20,800 nucleotides of DNA from a virus, in the IMG/VR virus record IMGVR_UViG_3300037488_001639, positions 1 to 20,800 of that record; one strand, written 5' to 3'. Within the stretch, counting starts at the first letter, position 1. Each line of letters begins with the position of its first letter. The position numbers and the translations under genes are program-made. The notes under the pieces were generated by a model. The model was not told the origin of the DNA, searched no databases, and worked only from the letters and a program-made list of their open reading frames with translations. Shown here piece after piece: positions 5,903 through 13,756 of the stretch.

Positions 5903-8020
5903 ATGAGTTCATTTTCGGGCACCACAAATGGTCAGGCCGATGCCGGTCTGCAACTCGCCCCCGTCGGTAACGACGGGCCGGACCATGCCCTACTGTCTAA
6001 GACCTTCAGCAACACACTGGCCAACCTCCAAGGTTTCTTCGACCAGTGTGAGGAGAATTTCAATACGCGCTACGCATTGTGGTCAGGTCAAAGTGCCGAC
6101 GGTAAGAAGCACGCCCGTGAGGGGGCCAAGATCGACCCCACCCCATGGGACGGAGCTTCCGACCTTCAAGTCTTTCTGACTGACGAGGCCATCATCAAGA
6201 AGGTGGCCATGCTGTCCATGGCCTTTCGACGGGCGGGCATCTCGGCCACCCCAGTCGAAGGCAACGACATCAAGCGGGCCAAGACGGTGGCCAACTTCAT
6301 GCGCTGGATGGTCCAGACCCAGATCCCTGAGGTCTCACGCGAGGTCAAGCTGCTGGCCAACTTCATCCAAGAACAGGGTATCGGGGCCATCGGCACATTC
6401 TGGGAGGAGACTCAGGAGAAGATCCTCACCACCGTCACACTGGAGCAGCTTCAGGCCCAGTCCCCCGAGGTCGACCTGACCACCGTCCTCTACTCTACCG
6501 AGGGGGAAGACCAGTTGATTGAGATTTTCGTAGGGTTGTACGAGTGCTCTCGCGCCAAGGCCAAGAAAATGTTGGCGGAGCTTCGCAAGTCGCAGACCAC
6601 CACCGTCCCCACCCTCGGTCGCAAGAAGTCCCGGCCAGTGCTGCGAGCCTTCAACCTCAATCAGAACCTGTTCATCCCTGCCGAGTCCACCGATCCGGAG
6701 AACTGCTCGGCCATGTTCAGGGTGGAGTATTACACCGCTGAACAGCTGCGGGGGTTTGTCAATACCTCCAACTGGGACGAGGCATGGGTCGAGGCCGCGA
6801 TCACCACCTGCCGTGGTCAGCTAATCACCAACACCCAGAACGAGTACAACCAGCCGATGGGTCGCTCGTTCACCTTTCAGAGCAACCAGTTCACCAATCT
6901 CATCGGAGTGGTGTTTGCCTATCAACGGCTGTCCGACGAAGATGGCAATGCCGGTATTTACCTGACCGTCTTCAACCCCAAGATGGGTCCCGATGGGAGC
7001 CATGAGGGCTATGCCAAGACAGGGCTGCTGGGCTACGCCCACGGTCAGTATCCTTTCACTATCTTCCGTCGGGAACACCTGTCTCGCAAGCTGCACGATT
7101 CCCGGGGTATCCCAGAACCGGGCAAGCCGTTGCAGCAGCAGATCAAGGTCCACAAGGATTCGCTGATCGACAACGCCAGCATGCAGATCATGCCTCCCTT
7201 GATGTACCCTCAAGGGCGTCCACCTCTACGGTGGGGTGCAGGGGCACGCATCGCTGAACGTCGGCCCGGGGAGTATCACTTCGGCACCACGCCAGCCTAC
7301 TCACCCAGCACCGAGGCCAGTTACAAGGAGCTGAAGTCCGACTTCAACGGGTACTTGGGCTTTGCCACCAGTTCAAGCGACCCGACCTACACCCCATTGA
7401 TTACGCAGGACGAGGCCGACGAGTTCCTCATCGGGTGGAACAAGGTGTATCTCCAATGCTGGCAGCTCTTCAAGCAGTTTGGCAAAGAGGAGACCTACTA
7501 CCGAGTGGTGGGCCTCAAGCAGGTAGACCCCGTGGAGTTCCGCAAGGGCGAAGAGGACGAGCAGTTCGACTTCGTGCTGCGGTTCTCGGTCGACAGCATG
7601 AGCCCCGACCAGACCTTCGCCAAGCTGGAGCAGATCGCCAAGATCGTGGCCACGGGAGACCGTGAAGGGATGGTCAACTACTCTGAATGGCTCCAAGTCA
7701 TGGTCAACGCCATCGACCCGACCATCGCAGAGATGATCTTGGACCCCAAAGAAGTAGGCCAACAGCGGGCATCGGGCGACATGCAGGAGATGCTGACCAA
7801 GGTGTACTCGGGTATCGACCAAGACTTGACCCCCGGCACTCCTCCAGATCTGGCCCTATCAGTCATCCAGAACTACATCCAAGGAGATCCGACGGTTCAG
7901 GCCAAGATGCAGAACCCGCAAGATCCTTTCGGCAAGCGCATCGAGAAGCTGATGAAGCAGGCAGAGTTTCAAAAAGTCCAACAGAACAACGCCAAGATAG
8001 GGCGCATGGGGGCCGTCTAA
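5903..8020 (+). CDS. Portal protein, P22/SU10-like
   Basis: The 705-residue product would form the dodecameric ring at the capsid vertex through which DNA enters and leaves. N-terminal motifs RYALWSGQSADGKKH (56-70) and PWDGASD (81-87), followed by a strand-helix stretch with DEAI, are typical of the large portals of short-tailed phages. A Gln-rich, probably helical C-terminus (about 655-700, KLMKQAEFQKVQQNNAK) could be a barrel-like extension. Position directly after terL supports the call. No Shine-Dalgarno precedes ATG 5903 (CTAAAAACGC). The stop is one base before the next ATG (TAACATG), implying coupling. Confidence 0.9.
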   Translation: MSSFSGTTNGQADAGLQLAPVGNDGPDHALLSKTFSNTLANLQGFFDQCEENFNTRYALWSGQSADGKKHAREGAKIDPTPWDGASDLQVFLTDEAIIKKVAMLSMAFRRAGISATPVEGNDIKRAKTVANFMRWMVQTQIPEVSREVKLLANFIQEQGIGAIGTFWEETQEKILTTVTLEQLQAQSPEVDLTTVLYSTEGEDQLIEIFVGLYECSRAKAKKMLAELRKSQTTTVPTLGRKKSRPVLRAFNLNQNLFIPAESTDPENCSAMFRVEYYTAEQLRGFVNTSNWDEAWVEAAITTCRGQLITNTQNEYNQPMGRSFTFQSNQFTNLIGVVFAYQRLSDEDGNAGIYLTVFNPKMGPDGSHEGYAKTGLLGYAHGQYPFTIFRREHLSRKLHDSRGIPEPGKPLQQQIKVHKDSLIDNASMQIMPPLMYPQGRPPLRWGAGARIAERRPGEYHFGTTPAYSPSTEASYKELKSDFNGYLGFATSSSDPTYTPLITQDEADEFLIGWNKVYLQCWQLFKQFGKEETYYRVVGLKQVDPVEFRKGEEDEQFDFVLRFSVDSMSPDQTFAKLEQIAKIVATGDREGMVNYSEWLQVMVNAIDPTIAEMILDPKEVGQQRASGDMQEMLTKVYSGIDQDLTPGTPPDLALSVIQNYIQGDPTVQAKMQNPQDPFGKRIEKLMKQAEFQKVQQNNAKIGRMGAV

Positions 8021-8021
8021 C

Positions 8022-8315
8022 ATGCTTATGCAAGACTCGGTCAAGGCTCAGAAGCGATTGCAGAACGCCCTCCTCGGGCTGGCCAAGGATACCCGCTTCA
8101 CGGAGTTCATGGCAGAGGTCCGGTCCATGCGTGAGGCGGCGGTGTCCAACCTTTGCAATGGCAACGTGATCGTCGATGAGCGGGCCACACTGGCCTGCAT
8201 CGGAGAGATCGCCAGCTACGAATCAATCCTATCCCTGTATCAGGAAGCATTGAATCGTGCGGCTGAAGAAGTGGCCATGCGCGAGCTGAAACGCTCCATC
8301 GAAGCGGCTTTGTAA
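8022..8315 (+). CDS. Unknown 97-residue helical protein with a capsid-derived tail
   Basis: Not recognised. The protein is almost all helix by composition (KAQKRLQNALLGLAKD, FMAEVRSMREAAVSNL, ESILSLYQEALNRAAEEV) and sits between portal and scaffold, where small head-assembly or portal-associated proteins are often found. Its last residues, AMRELKRSIEAA at 85-96, are identical in protein and almost identical in DNA to residues 115-126 of the major capsid protein. The shared block is a conserved segment of that capsid family, so I infer that the end of this gene was overwritten or extended from the capsid gene. It starts one base after the portal stop. Confidence 0.85.
   Translation: MLMQDSVKAQKRLQNALLGLAKDTRFTEFMAEVRSMREAAVSNLCNGNVIVDERATLACIGEIASYESILSLYQEALNRAAEEVAMRELKRSIEAAL
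8273..8309 (+). repeat. Copy 1 of a direct repeat shared with the capsid gene
   Basis: 8273-8305 is identical over 33 bp to 9945-9977. After one mismatch (8306), GCT also matches. Both copies are in the same reading frame and encode AMRELKRSIEAA. This copy is at the very 3' end of the 97-residue gene. Confidence 0.95.
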
Positions 8316-8418
8316 TTTTGTTGTTGACCTGAAACCAGTTTTAGGGCTTGGCTATGGTTCTTGGCACTCCAGCCATGCGTCAGGATGTTAGATAACGTCT
8401 CTTGTTTACGGAAAAAAC

Positions 8419-9597
8419 ATGTCGTCAGAAAATACTCCAGCTTCTTCACCAGCTCCAACAGGTGATGCGCCAAAGTCAGGGTCGGAAAATATCTCTACGG
8501 GTGCGGCAGCGATGATGATGTTGGCCTCGGCCAGCAAGCCATCAACGTCACAGCCATCCCGCAAAGCTTCGGAAGATACTTCCACACAGACCCCAGAAAC
8601 TCCGACAGCGAGGGCCGAGCAGGCTCCCGAATTAACAGCCACCACAGAAGAGGCTCAAGCACCCGAGACGACTGAGGTTGCATCCGAGACCCCCAAAGCG
8701 GAGGCCGATCCCGTTCATTCTCAGACCCATTCGTTCACTCCCGAACAGCAGGAGATATTCAATCGACGACTGCGCAAGGAATTGGCCAAGACCGCTGCGA
8801 TCCAATCGCAAATGGAAGAGACCAAAGCCAAGCTCAGTGAGATGGAGGCCAAGCTTAACAGCCAACAGGTTGCACAGGCCGCACCCCCACCTCCACCAGT
8901 CCCATCGAACGTACCTCTCTCAGGATTCAATGACCAAGCCTCACTGGCTGACCTAAAGAAGACTGCGAAAGATGCCCTCCGCTATGTGGAAGAAGTTCTG
9001 GAAGACCCTTCACGGTGGCATACTAGCACCATAGTCGACCCAGTAACCGGAGATGAGCGCGATGTGACCTACCACAACATAGGGGATGTCTCCTATACCA
9101 AGGCAGATCTCATCAGTCAACGACGCCAAGCCCGGGCAACTTTGGAGGATCACATCCCCAAGAGAGAGCAATTCATTGCCACCCGAGTGGAGTCGACCAG
9201 ACAAGCGCACATTCAGTTCCCCTTCCTAGCGGACCCCAGCTCTCCTGAATACAAGGTAGCCGAAGCAGCCCGGAAAAACCCCGCACTGGCGTCGATCATG
9301 TCGATGCCTCAAGCGGAGTACATTCTCGGGGTACAGATCCGAGGTCTCCGCGCATTGGCGGAGGACGCAGCGGCTGCGGCAGCCAAGACCAAACCGAAAG
9401 CACCGGCCAGCAGACCGGCCAGCGATCAGGTGGTGGTATCCTCTGGTTCGGCCTCAGCAGCTCGGCAACCAGCAGCCAGTGGGGAGCGTGGCAAACTTGC
9501 CGCAGAGATGGCGAAAATGGGCTCTAAGGGTGGGATCAATTCGGCAGACGCGCAAAGCCTCCTTTTACGACACGAACAACTCAGAAAATCCCGATAA
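8419..9597 (+). CDS. Probable scaffolding protein
   Basis: The 392-residue product lies directly upstream of the capsid gene, the usual place of the scaffold that templates capsid assembly and then leaves. Residues 1-105 are Ser/Thr/Pro/Glu-rich and probably disordered. Residues about 108-150 (from FTPEQQEIF to KLNSQQ) look like a coiled coil, followed by a Pro-rich linker and a more ordered middle (about 170-310). The C-terminus is Ala/Lys-rich and ends in a basic helix (LLLRHEQLRKSR), the kind of region that binds capsid protein. Assignment rests on composition and position. A weak GGA lies 7 nt before the start. Confidence 0.8.
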   Translation: MSSENTPASSPAPTGDAPKSGSENISTGAAAMMMLASASKPSTSQPSRKASEDTSTQTPETPTARAEQAPELTATTEEAQAPETTEVASETPKAEADPVHSQTHSFTPEQQEIFNRRLRKELAKTAAIQSQMEETKAKLSEMEAKLNSQQVAQAAPPPPPVPSNVPLSGFNDQASLADLKKTAKDALRYVEEVLEDPSRWHTSTIVDPVTGDERDVTYHNIGDVSYTKADLISQRRQARATLEDHIPKREQFIATRVESTRQAHIQFPFLADPSSPEYKVAEAARKNPALASIMSMPQAEYILGVQIRGLRALAEDAAAAAAKTKPKAPASRPASDQVVVSSGSASAARQPAASGERGKLAAEMAKMGSKGGINSADAQSLLLRHEQLRKSR

Positions 9598-9603
9598 AAC
9601 ATC

Positions 9604-10632
9604 ATGGCTCTAGCAACATCATACAACGTCTCCGGAGATCGCGAAGCTCTCACGAACTTCCTCACCATCCTCGAACCCGAGGATTGCCCAAAGACGTCTT
9701 CGTTCGCGAAGACGACCAAAGTCACCAACACCTTCCAAACGTGGCAGGCCGATACCCTCGCTAATGTTGATTTCGCCGGTGTCTTGGAAGGCCAAGACGT
9801 CAATGCGTTCAACAACGAGGCCGCCAACCGCGCCCGGTTCGGCAACTACATCCAGAAATTCTGGCGTCCTTGGATGGTCTCGGACCTCCAAGAAGCCTCC
9901 GATCCGGCAGGCACCGACGGTGAGGTCGCCAACTCCAAGGTCAAGGCCATGCGCGAGCTGAAACGCTCCATCGAAGCCGCTGTCGGCTCCGACAACGACA
10001 TGCAGGCCGACACCGGCCTCCTGCCCTACAAGACCCGTGGCCTCGGCTGCTGGATCAGCAAGGGGGATGGCACCACTGGGAGTCCGGCTCAGACCGTGAA
10101 CCCAGTCCCCTCGGCATTCCGCACCCCTGCGGGCAACATCAACACCACGGCGACGGGTTCCCTCACGGAGGCTACCTTCAACGGCGTGTTCCGTTCGATC
10201 TTCACCCAAAACGGTGGACGTCGGGCCTACTCGCTGTTCGCTGGTCCATCCCTGATGACCGCCATTAACACGTTCCAACGTGTTGAAGGTGTGGGGGGCA
10301 CGACCAAGACCTATCAGGTCACCCAAGATGCCGCCAGCAATCAGATCGACCTCGATGTCTCGGTGTACAAAGGCTCGTTCCACACGGTGACTGTCATCCC
10401 TGACATGTTCAACGGCCTGTTGGACGGTTCGGCAGTCACGACCACCACGGATCAGCAGATGGCCCGTGGCTACGTCATCGACCCACAGCTGGTCGGCATC
10501 GGCACGATGCTCGGCGTAGACTCGATGGAGTTGGAAAATCAGGGCGGTGGCCGTCGCGGTCTCGTTCAATCGGCTCTCTTGCTGTTGGTCAAGAACCCAC
10601 GCGGTCTCGGCAAATTCGCCGCAACCGTCTAA
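9604..10632 (+). CDS. Major capsid protein, DUF5309/SU10-like
   Basis: The 342-residue product would build the icosahedral or elongated shell. The segment from ANRARFGNYIQKFWRPW through VSDLQEASDPAG, EVANSKVKAMRELKRSIEAA (107-126) and KTRGLGCWI (143-151) matches the pattern I know for the DUF5309 capsid family: arginine-rich segment, V-S-x-x-Q-E-A, an E-L-K-R-x-x-E helix, then G-L-x-x-W-I. Position between scaffold and a small head protein agrees. There is no N-terminal protease-cleaved delta domain and no protease gene in the window. Start ATG 9604 follows the scaffold stop by 6 bp, without a Shine-Dalgarno. Confidence 0.9.
   Translation: MALATSYNVSGDREALTNFLTILEPEDCPKTSSFAKTTKVTNTFQTWQADTLANVDFAGVLEGQDVNAFNNEAANRARFGNYIQKFWRPWMVSDLQEASDPAGTDGEVANSKVKAMRELKRSIEAAVGSDNDMQADTGLLPYKTRGLGCWISKGDGTTGSPAQTVNPVPSAFRTPAGNINTTATGSLTEATFNGVFRSIFTQNGGRRAYSLFAGPSLMTAINTFQRVEGVGGTTKTYQVTQDAASNQIDLDVSVYKGSFHTVTVIPDMFNGLLDGSAVTTTTDQQMARGYVIDPQLVGIGTMLGVDSMELENQGGGRRGLVQSALLLLVKNPRGLGKFAATV
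9945..9981 (+). repeat. Copy 2 (likely donor) of the direct repeat shared with 8273-8309
   Basis: Lies inside the capsid gene where the encoded helix is a conserved family feature, so this is the probable source of the copy 1672 bp upstream. Confidence 0.9.
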
Positions 10633-10643
10633 CCCTTAACATA

Positions 10644-10649
10644 AAGGAG
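10644..10649 (+). promoter_or_regulatory. Strong ribosome binding site of the small head protein
   Basis: AAGGAG, 10 nt before ATG 10660. It is the best Shine-Dalgarno in the window and contrasts with most neighbours, which lack one. This suggests high output of the following gene. Confidence 0.8.
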
Positions 10650-10659
10650 AACCCATACC

Positions 10660-11127
10660 ATGGCTAATACAGCAATCACGATCTCACCCACCCGCGTCAC
10701 CCCACTCTCTGAACAAGAGGTTGCAGCGACCGGCTACAACGCACGCTTCCGCGTGCTCTCGACCGATATCCTCTATGGCACTGGGGCCACCGACACCGTC
10801 ACCATGACGTTGGGCGCGACCCCTGCCAAGTGGTACATCGACAAGGCGGGTGTCAACATCACGACGGCCTTCGCAGGCATCACCGTTGCGAGCATCATCG
10901 TTGGCACCACCTCGTCTACCGCTGCGCTCACCTCGTCGACGTCTATCCTGACGGCGGCGTTTTTGAATCAAGCGGTCGGCGTGCCAGTCCTGACGAACAC
11001 CACGGGTACGGCTGCCGTCAACCTTGTCGCGACCTTCACGGCTGCGGGCACGGGCGGTCCTGCCGCGCTCACGGCGGGTCAGTTGGACATCTACCTGAAC
11101 CTGACCAATACCGCTCTCCTCCCGTAA
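10660..11127 (+). CDS. Small head protein, probable capsid decoration or cement protein
   Basis: The 155-residue Thr/Ala/Val-rich product looks all-beta (NARFRVLSTDILYGTG, DTVTMTLG, AKWYIDKAGVNITT, QLDIYLNLTNTALLP) and has no Cys. It comes directly after the capsid gene, has the strongest ribosome binding site in the window, and is followed 17 bp later by an intrinsic terminator; all three fit an abundant outer capsid component. No named family is recognised from sequence alone, and a fibre-like or head-tail joining role cannot be excluded. Confidence 0.85.
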   Translation: MANTAITISPTRVTPLSEQEVAATGYNARFRVLSTDILYGTGATDTVTMTLGATPAKWYIDKAGVNITTAFAGITVASIIVGTTSSTAALTSSTSILTAAFLNQAVGVPVLTNTTGTAAVNLVATFTAAGTGGPAALTAGQLDIYLNLTNTALLP

Positions 11128-11144
11128 TCGGGAGTTGAGTGTCA

Positions 11145-11180
11145 GGGGCACATGGCCTAGCCATGTGCCCCACCCTTTTT
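11145..11180 (+). terminator. Intrinsic (rho-independent) terminator after the head genes
   Basis: A perfect 11 bp stem, GGGGCACATGG (11145-11155) paired with CCATGTGCCCC (11161-11171), has a 5 nt loop CCTAG and is followed by ACCC and a run of five Ts ending at 11180. It should stop most transcripts after the head genes. The T-run abuts the next start codon. Confidence 0.9.
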
Positions 11181-11546
11181 ATGTCTTACGAAGCCACCGG
11201 AAGTGGAGACCTTATCACTGGCCTCCCTCAATCATTCTTAGATGAATTTGAAGCCGAGATCCGGGGGCGTGTGCCTGCGGAGAAGGTCGCTGCCCAACTG
11301 CGGCAGGAAAAACTGGCACGGGTGATGAGGCAAGTGGGCTCGACGCAGATCGACACCCTTGGCCAAAAGATCACCAGCATGGACCCTCGCCTGTACTTCC
11401 GCTGCTTCGCCGAGCGAGGCCATGAGGAGAACTGGATCGACGACCTCCTCAAAGATAACCCTGAACTTTGCGCCCCGGGCTATCGCCCCCGTCGCAAAGG
11501 CGATTTCCGCCACGGCAAGACGTTCATCAACGGCAAACCTGTCTAA
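11181..11546 (+). CDS. Conserved-looking neck-region protein of unknown function
   Basis: The 121-residue product has a charged helical N-terminal half (FLDEFEAEIRGRVPAEKVAA, RQEKLARVMRQV) and a second half with DTLGQKITSMDPRLYFRCF, DDLLKDNPEL and a basic C-terminus (PGYRPRRKGDFRHG). The G-Q-x-x-x-x-x-D-x-x-x-Y-F and D-N-P pattern resembles small proteins found near the adaptor gene in other short-tailed phages, but I cannot name a function. I chose ATG 11181; an in-frame ATG at 11163 and a GTG at 11139 lie in or before the terminator stem. The start follows the terminator T-run with no gap, so expression must rely on read-through or an unseen promoter. Confidence 0.82.
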   Translation: MSYEATGSGDLITGLPQSFLDEFEAEIRGRVPAEKVAAQLRQEKLARVMRQVGSTQIDTLGQKITSMDPRLYFRCFAERGHEENWIDDLLKDNPELCAPGYRPRRKGDFRHGKTFINGKPV

Positions 11547-11551
11547 CTATC

Positions 11552-12070
11552 ATGGACAAAAAATCTAGAAAATGCAACTGCGGAGGGGTCCCCGGAGACT
11601 GCTCTTGCGAAGACAAGGTACCTGTGACGGTGATCGCCATCGGCAAACGCAAGAATCCCGACCTTGATGAGGGCGAGGAGCTTCCCCCTGAAGACGGCAT
11701 ACCCATGACGAAGTTCACGGTCATCGGCAAACGCAAGAATCCCGACCTCGATGAGGGCGAGGAGCTTCCCTCCGAAGACGACATCCCGGTTACGAAAGTC
11801 ACGGTCACCGGCAAACGTGGGGACGCATCTAGCATTGAGAGCGGCATGGGGCATTTGAAATACCTGCGCGATCAGTTGGCTGAAGAGACCGACGAGGAGG
11901 AGATCGCCAACATTAAAAATGACATCAAAGAATGGTCTTCCATCATGTTGGAGAAGCACAAATCCAAGTCCGCTACGGAAGAGGGAGAGGGAGAGGGAGA
12001 GAAAAAGAAAAAGAAGGTCGTCTCGCTGATGGACCTGTTCAATCCCTCACGCCCCATGGGAATGAGGTAA
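11552..12070 (+). CDS. Unknown acidic/basic protein with a 28-residue tandem repeat
   Basis: The 172-residue product starts at ATG 11552, five bases after the previous stop. Residues 8-19 (CNCGGVPGDCSC) hold four closely spaced cysteines that could bind a metal. Then come two full copies and a stub of a 28-residue repeat with core IGKRKNPDLDEGEELP. After that there is a helical stretch (KYLRDQLAEETDEEEIANIKNDI) and a C-terminus with EGEGEGEKKKKK and a final LFNPSRPMGMR, possibly a docking peptide. No family is recognised. Position between neck protein and adaptor suggests a virion or assembly role, perhaps an ejected or disordered linker protein. Confidence 0.8.
   Translation: MDKKSRKCNCGGVPGDCSCEDKVPVTVIAIGKRKNPDLDEGEELPPEDGIPMTKFTVIGKRKNPDLDEGEELPSEDDIPVTKVTVTGKRGDASSIESGMGHLKYLRDQLAEETDEEEIANIKNDIKEWSSIMLEKHKSKSATEEGEGEGEKKKKKVVSLMDLFNPSRPMGMR
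11630..11818 (+). repeat. 84 bp in-frame tandem repeat, about 2.25 copies
   Basis: Unit 1 is 11630-11713, unit 2 is 11714-11797, and a partial third is 11798-11818. GGCAAACGC recurs at 84 bp spacing, and the third copy changes to GGCAAACGT. The repeat encodes 28 residues and keeps frame. Confidence 0.9.
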
Positions 12071-12074
12071 TCTC

Positions 12075-13409
12075 ATGGCCCGTCTCGTCAGTCACTATTC
12101 CACGTTCCTGACGAATTGGTGTTCGTTGGTGGGGATTCCCACGTCCCGCCTCACGACCGAAATTGCGGCGACCGCCAACGCGGCATTCAATTCCGCATTG
12201 TCGAAGATGTGGGGAGACGGGCAGTGGATGGAGGTCTGCCCCTATGGCGAGGCACGGTTCTTGGGGAACCGGCTGACCTACCCCAACAACTTGGCCAAGT
12301 CGGCGGTGTGGATAGCCTCGGGAGTGACCGCCACAGCCAACAGCATCGCCAACCCCGCCGATGGGACGGTCACGGCCACCAAGGTGATGGAGACAGCTAC
12401 AGGACTTGCGGCAGTCCACAAGGTGGTTCAGTCGGTCACGAACTTCTTCCCCTCCACCAGTTATACGGTCTCGTTCTACGCCAGACCCAATGGTCGGGCA
12501 TTCCAATACCTGTCGGTCGATGACGGGGTCACCAATTACACGGCGTTCTTCAACACATCGACTGGCGCGGTAGGGACTACGTCGAACTTCACGACGACCA
12601 CGATTGCCCAGCAGCCCAATGGTTTTTGGCTCTGCCAAGCGACCTTCACCGCCAATGTCGCCGCCACCTCCAGCGGATCGGTCACGCTGCAACTCTCGTT
12701 AGACGGCTCCACCCTCTCCTACGCGGGAGATGTCACCAAGGGTGCATATTTCTGGGGTGCCTTGGTGCAACAGACCAGCAACACCCCAGTACAAGACCTC
12801 ATTCTGGAGTGGGACCAGACGGGAGAACATGCCATCGACGTCGTCTTCAACGTCTGGCCCTGCTCTCCCTTCGCCAGCAACTTTCCCTCTCAGTTCGGCT
12901 ACAATCTCTTGCCGCAAGGCATCCAGATCATCAATGGGACGCCGTATCAGTATGTCGTATACAACAACGGCGTTGCCCAGAACAATCTCTACGGTGCCCC
13001 GCCCAGCAATCCGGTCTACATCTACTACCGCAAGACCGCCCCGACCTTTTCCGGCGACACCTACAGCGCGAGCAGCACCTACACCGTAGACCAGCAGATC
13101 TACTTCACCAACGCCGCAGGCTACGGGGATTTCTACAAGTGCGTCGTGGCCACTGTCGCTGCTGAAAGCCCTACCACCACTCCCGCCAGCTGGGAGATCA
13201 TCCCCTTCTACGACGTCTTTTTGCCCTACTGCACCTACCAGTCTTACGGTGATTGGCTAGTCGCTGATGGGCAGCTGGACAAAGCCCAAGCCGCCTACGG
13301 TATTGCAGAAAACAAGATGGGGGATCAGTTTGACGTGATCGAACGCCAGATGAACGCCATCTCCCCGATGAAGGTCCAAAGCCACTTAACCTCCCGACCC
13401 GCCTACTAA
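12075..13409 (+). CDS. Tail adaptor (head-tail connector) with inserted lectin-like domains
   Basis: The 444-residue product sits below the portal in short-tailed phages. The N-terminus (1-60: helical, SRLTTEIAATANAAFNSALSKMW, ending near WMEVCPYGE) and the C-terminus (about 376-430: FLPYCTYQSYGDWLVADGQ, QAAYGIAENKMGDQFDVIERQ) match the helical-bundle pattern of adaptors. Between them, residues about 62-233 form a beta-rich segment (LTYPNNLAKSAVW, TSYTVSFYARPNG, NGFWLCQATFTA, GAYFWGALVQQ) like the carbohydrate-binding-type domains often added to phage tail proteins. A second small insert at about 325-375 (TYTVDQQIYF, DFYKCVVAT) resembles a chitin-binding CBM5/12-like fold. A GAGGT ribosome site lies 6 nt before the start. 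Domain labels are pattern-based. Confidence 0.85.
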   Translation: MARLVSHYSTFLTNWCSLVGIPTSRLTTEIAATANAAFNSALSKMWGDGQWMEVCPYGEARFLGNRLTYPNNLAKSAVWIASGVTATANSIANPADGTVTATKVMETATGLAAVHKVVQSVTNFFPSTSYTVSFYARPNGRAFQYLSVDDGVTNYTAFFNTSTGAVGTTSNFTTTTIAQQPNGFWLCQATFTANVAATSSGSVTLQLSLDGSTLSYAGDVTKGAYFWGALVQQTSNTPVQDLILEWDQTGEHAIDVVFNVWPCSPFASNFPSQFGYNLLPQGIQIINGTPYQYVVYNNGVAQNNLYGAPPSNPVYIYYRKTAPTFSGDTYSASSTYTVDQQIYFTNAAGYGDFYKCVVATVAAESPTTTPASWEIIPFYDVFLPYCTYQSYGDWLVADGQLDKAQAAYGIAENKMGDQFDVIERQMNAISPMKVQSHLTSRPAY

Positions 13410-13410
13410 C

Positions 13411-13755
13411 ATGAGCTACATCTCCACCGCCAACGTCGCCTATCCCTTCCGCGCCATGCTTGCGGCATCTCCGGTTGCCAGCCAAGCCCTCACGGTGTCT
13501 ACCGCTGCGGTGGCCCCTGTCGGCTACACCGCATCCCCCGCCGTCGATGGGGTCAACTACGTCACCTTCGATGTCCAGACCAACTCAGTGCGTGTCCGCT
13601 GGGACGGCACCGACCCCACAGGCACCACGGGCCACATCCTGTATGTAGGTGGCTCATTCACTTGGGCTGTCTCGCAGTTCAACGCCTCCAAGTTCATACG
13701 CATCTCAACCGCCACCGCTGACGCTGTGATCTTCTCGTCGGCACTCCAGTCCTAA
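13411..13755 (+). CDS. Small beta-rich tail or decoration protein
   Basis: The 114-residue product has alternating hydrophobic strands and the segment SVRVRWDGTDPTGTTGH, followed by FNASKFIRIS. This resembles small phage structural proteins with an R-x-x-x-D-G-T-x-P-T core found in fibre and neck regions. It starts one base after the adaptor stop and is followed one base later by the fibre gene, so all three are likely translated together. Exact role unknown. Confidence 0.82.
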   Translation: MSYISTANVAYPFRAMLAASPVASQALTVSTAAVAPVGYTASPAVDGVNYVTFDVQTNSVRVRWDGTDPTGTTGHILYVGGSFTWAVSQFNASKFIRISTATADAVIFSSALQS

Positions 13756-13756
13756 C

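Noticed and set aside
8316-8418. Promoter between the 97-residue gene and the scaffold gene
   Set aside because: TTGACC at 8324 and TTGGCA at 8361 have no -10 hexamer at proper spacing. A weak bulged stem (TGGCT to AGCCA) has no T-run.
9619-10569. 316-codon minus-strand frame opposite the capsid gene
   Set aside because: Antisense shadow in GC-rich coding DNA. The plus strand has clear capsid motifs and fits the operon.
11139-11180. Longer N-terminus for the neck-region protein from GTG 11139 or ATG 11163
   Set aside because: This stretch is the terminator hairpin and T-run. Its perfect stem explains the sequence better than coding.
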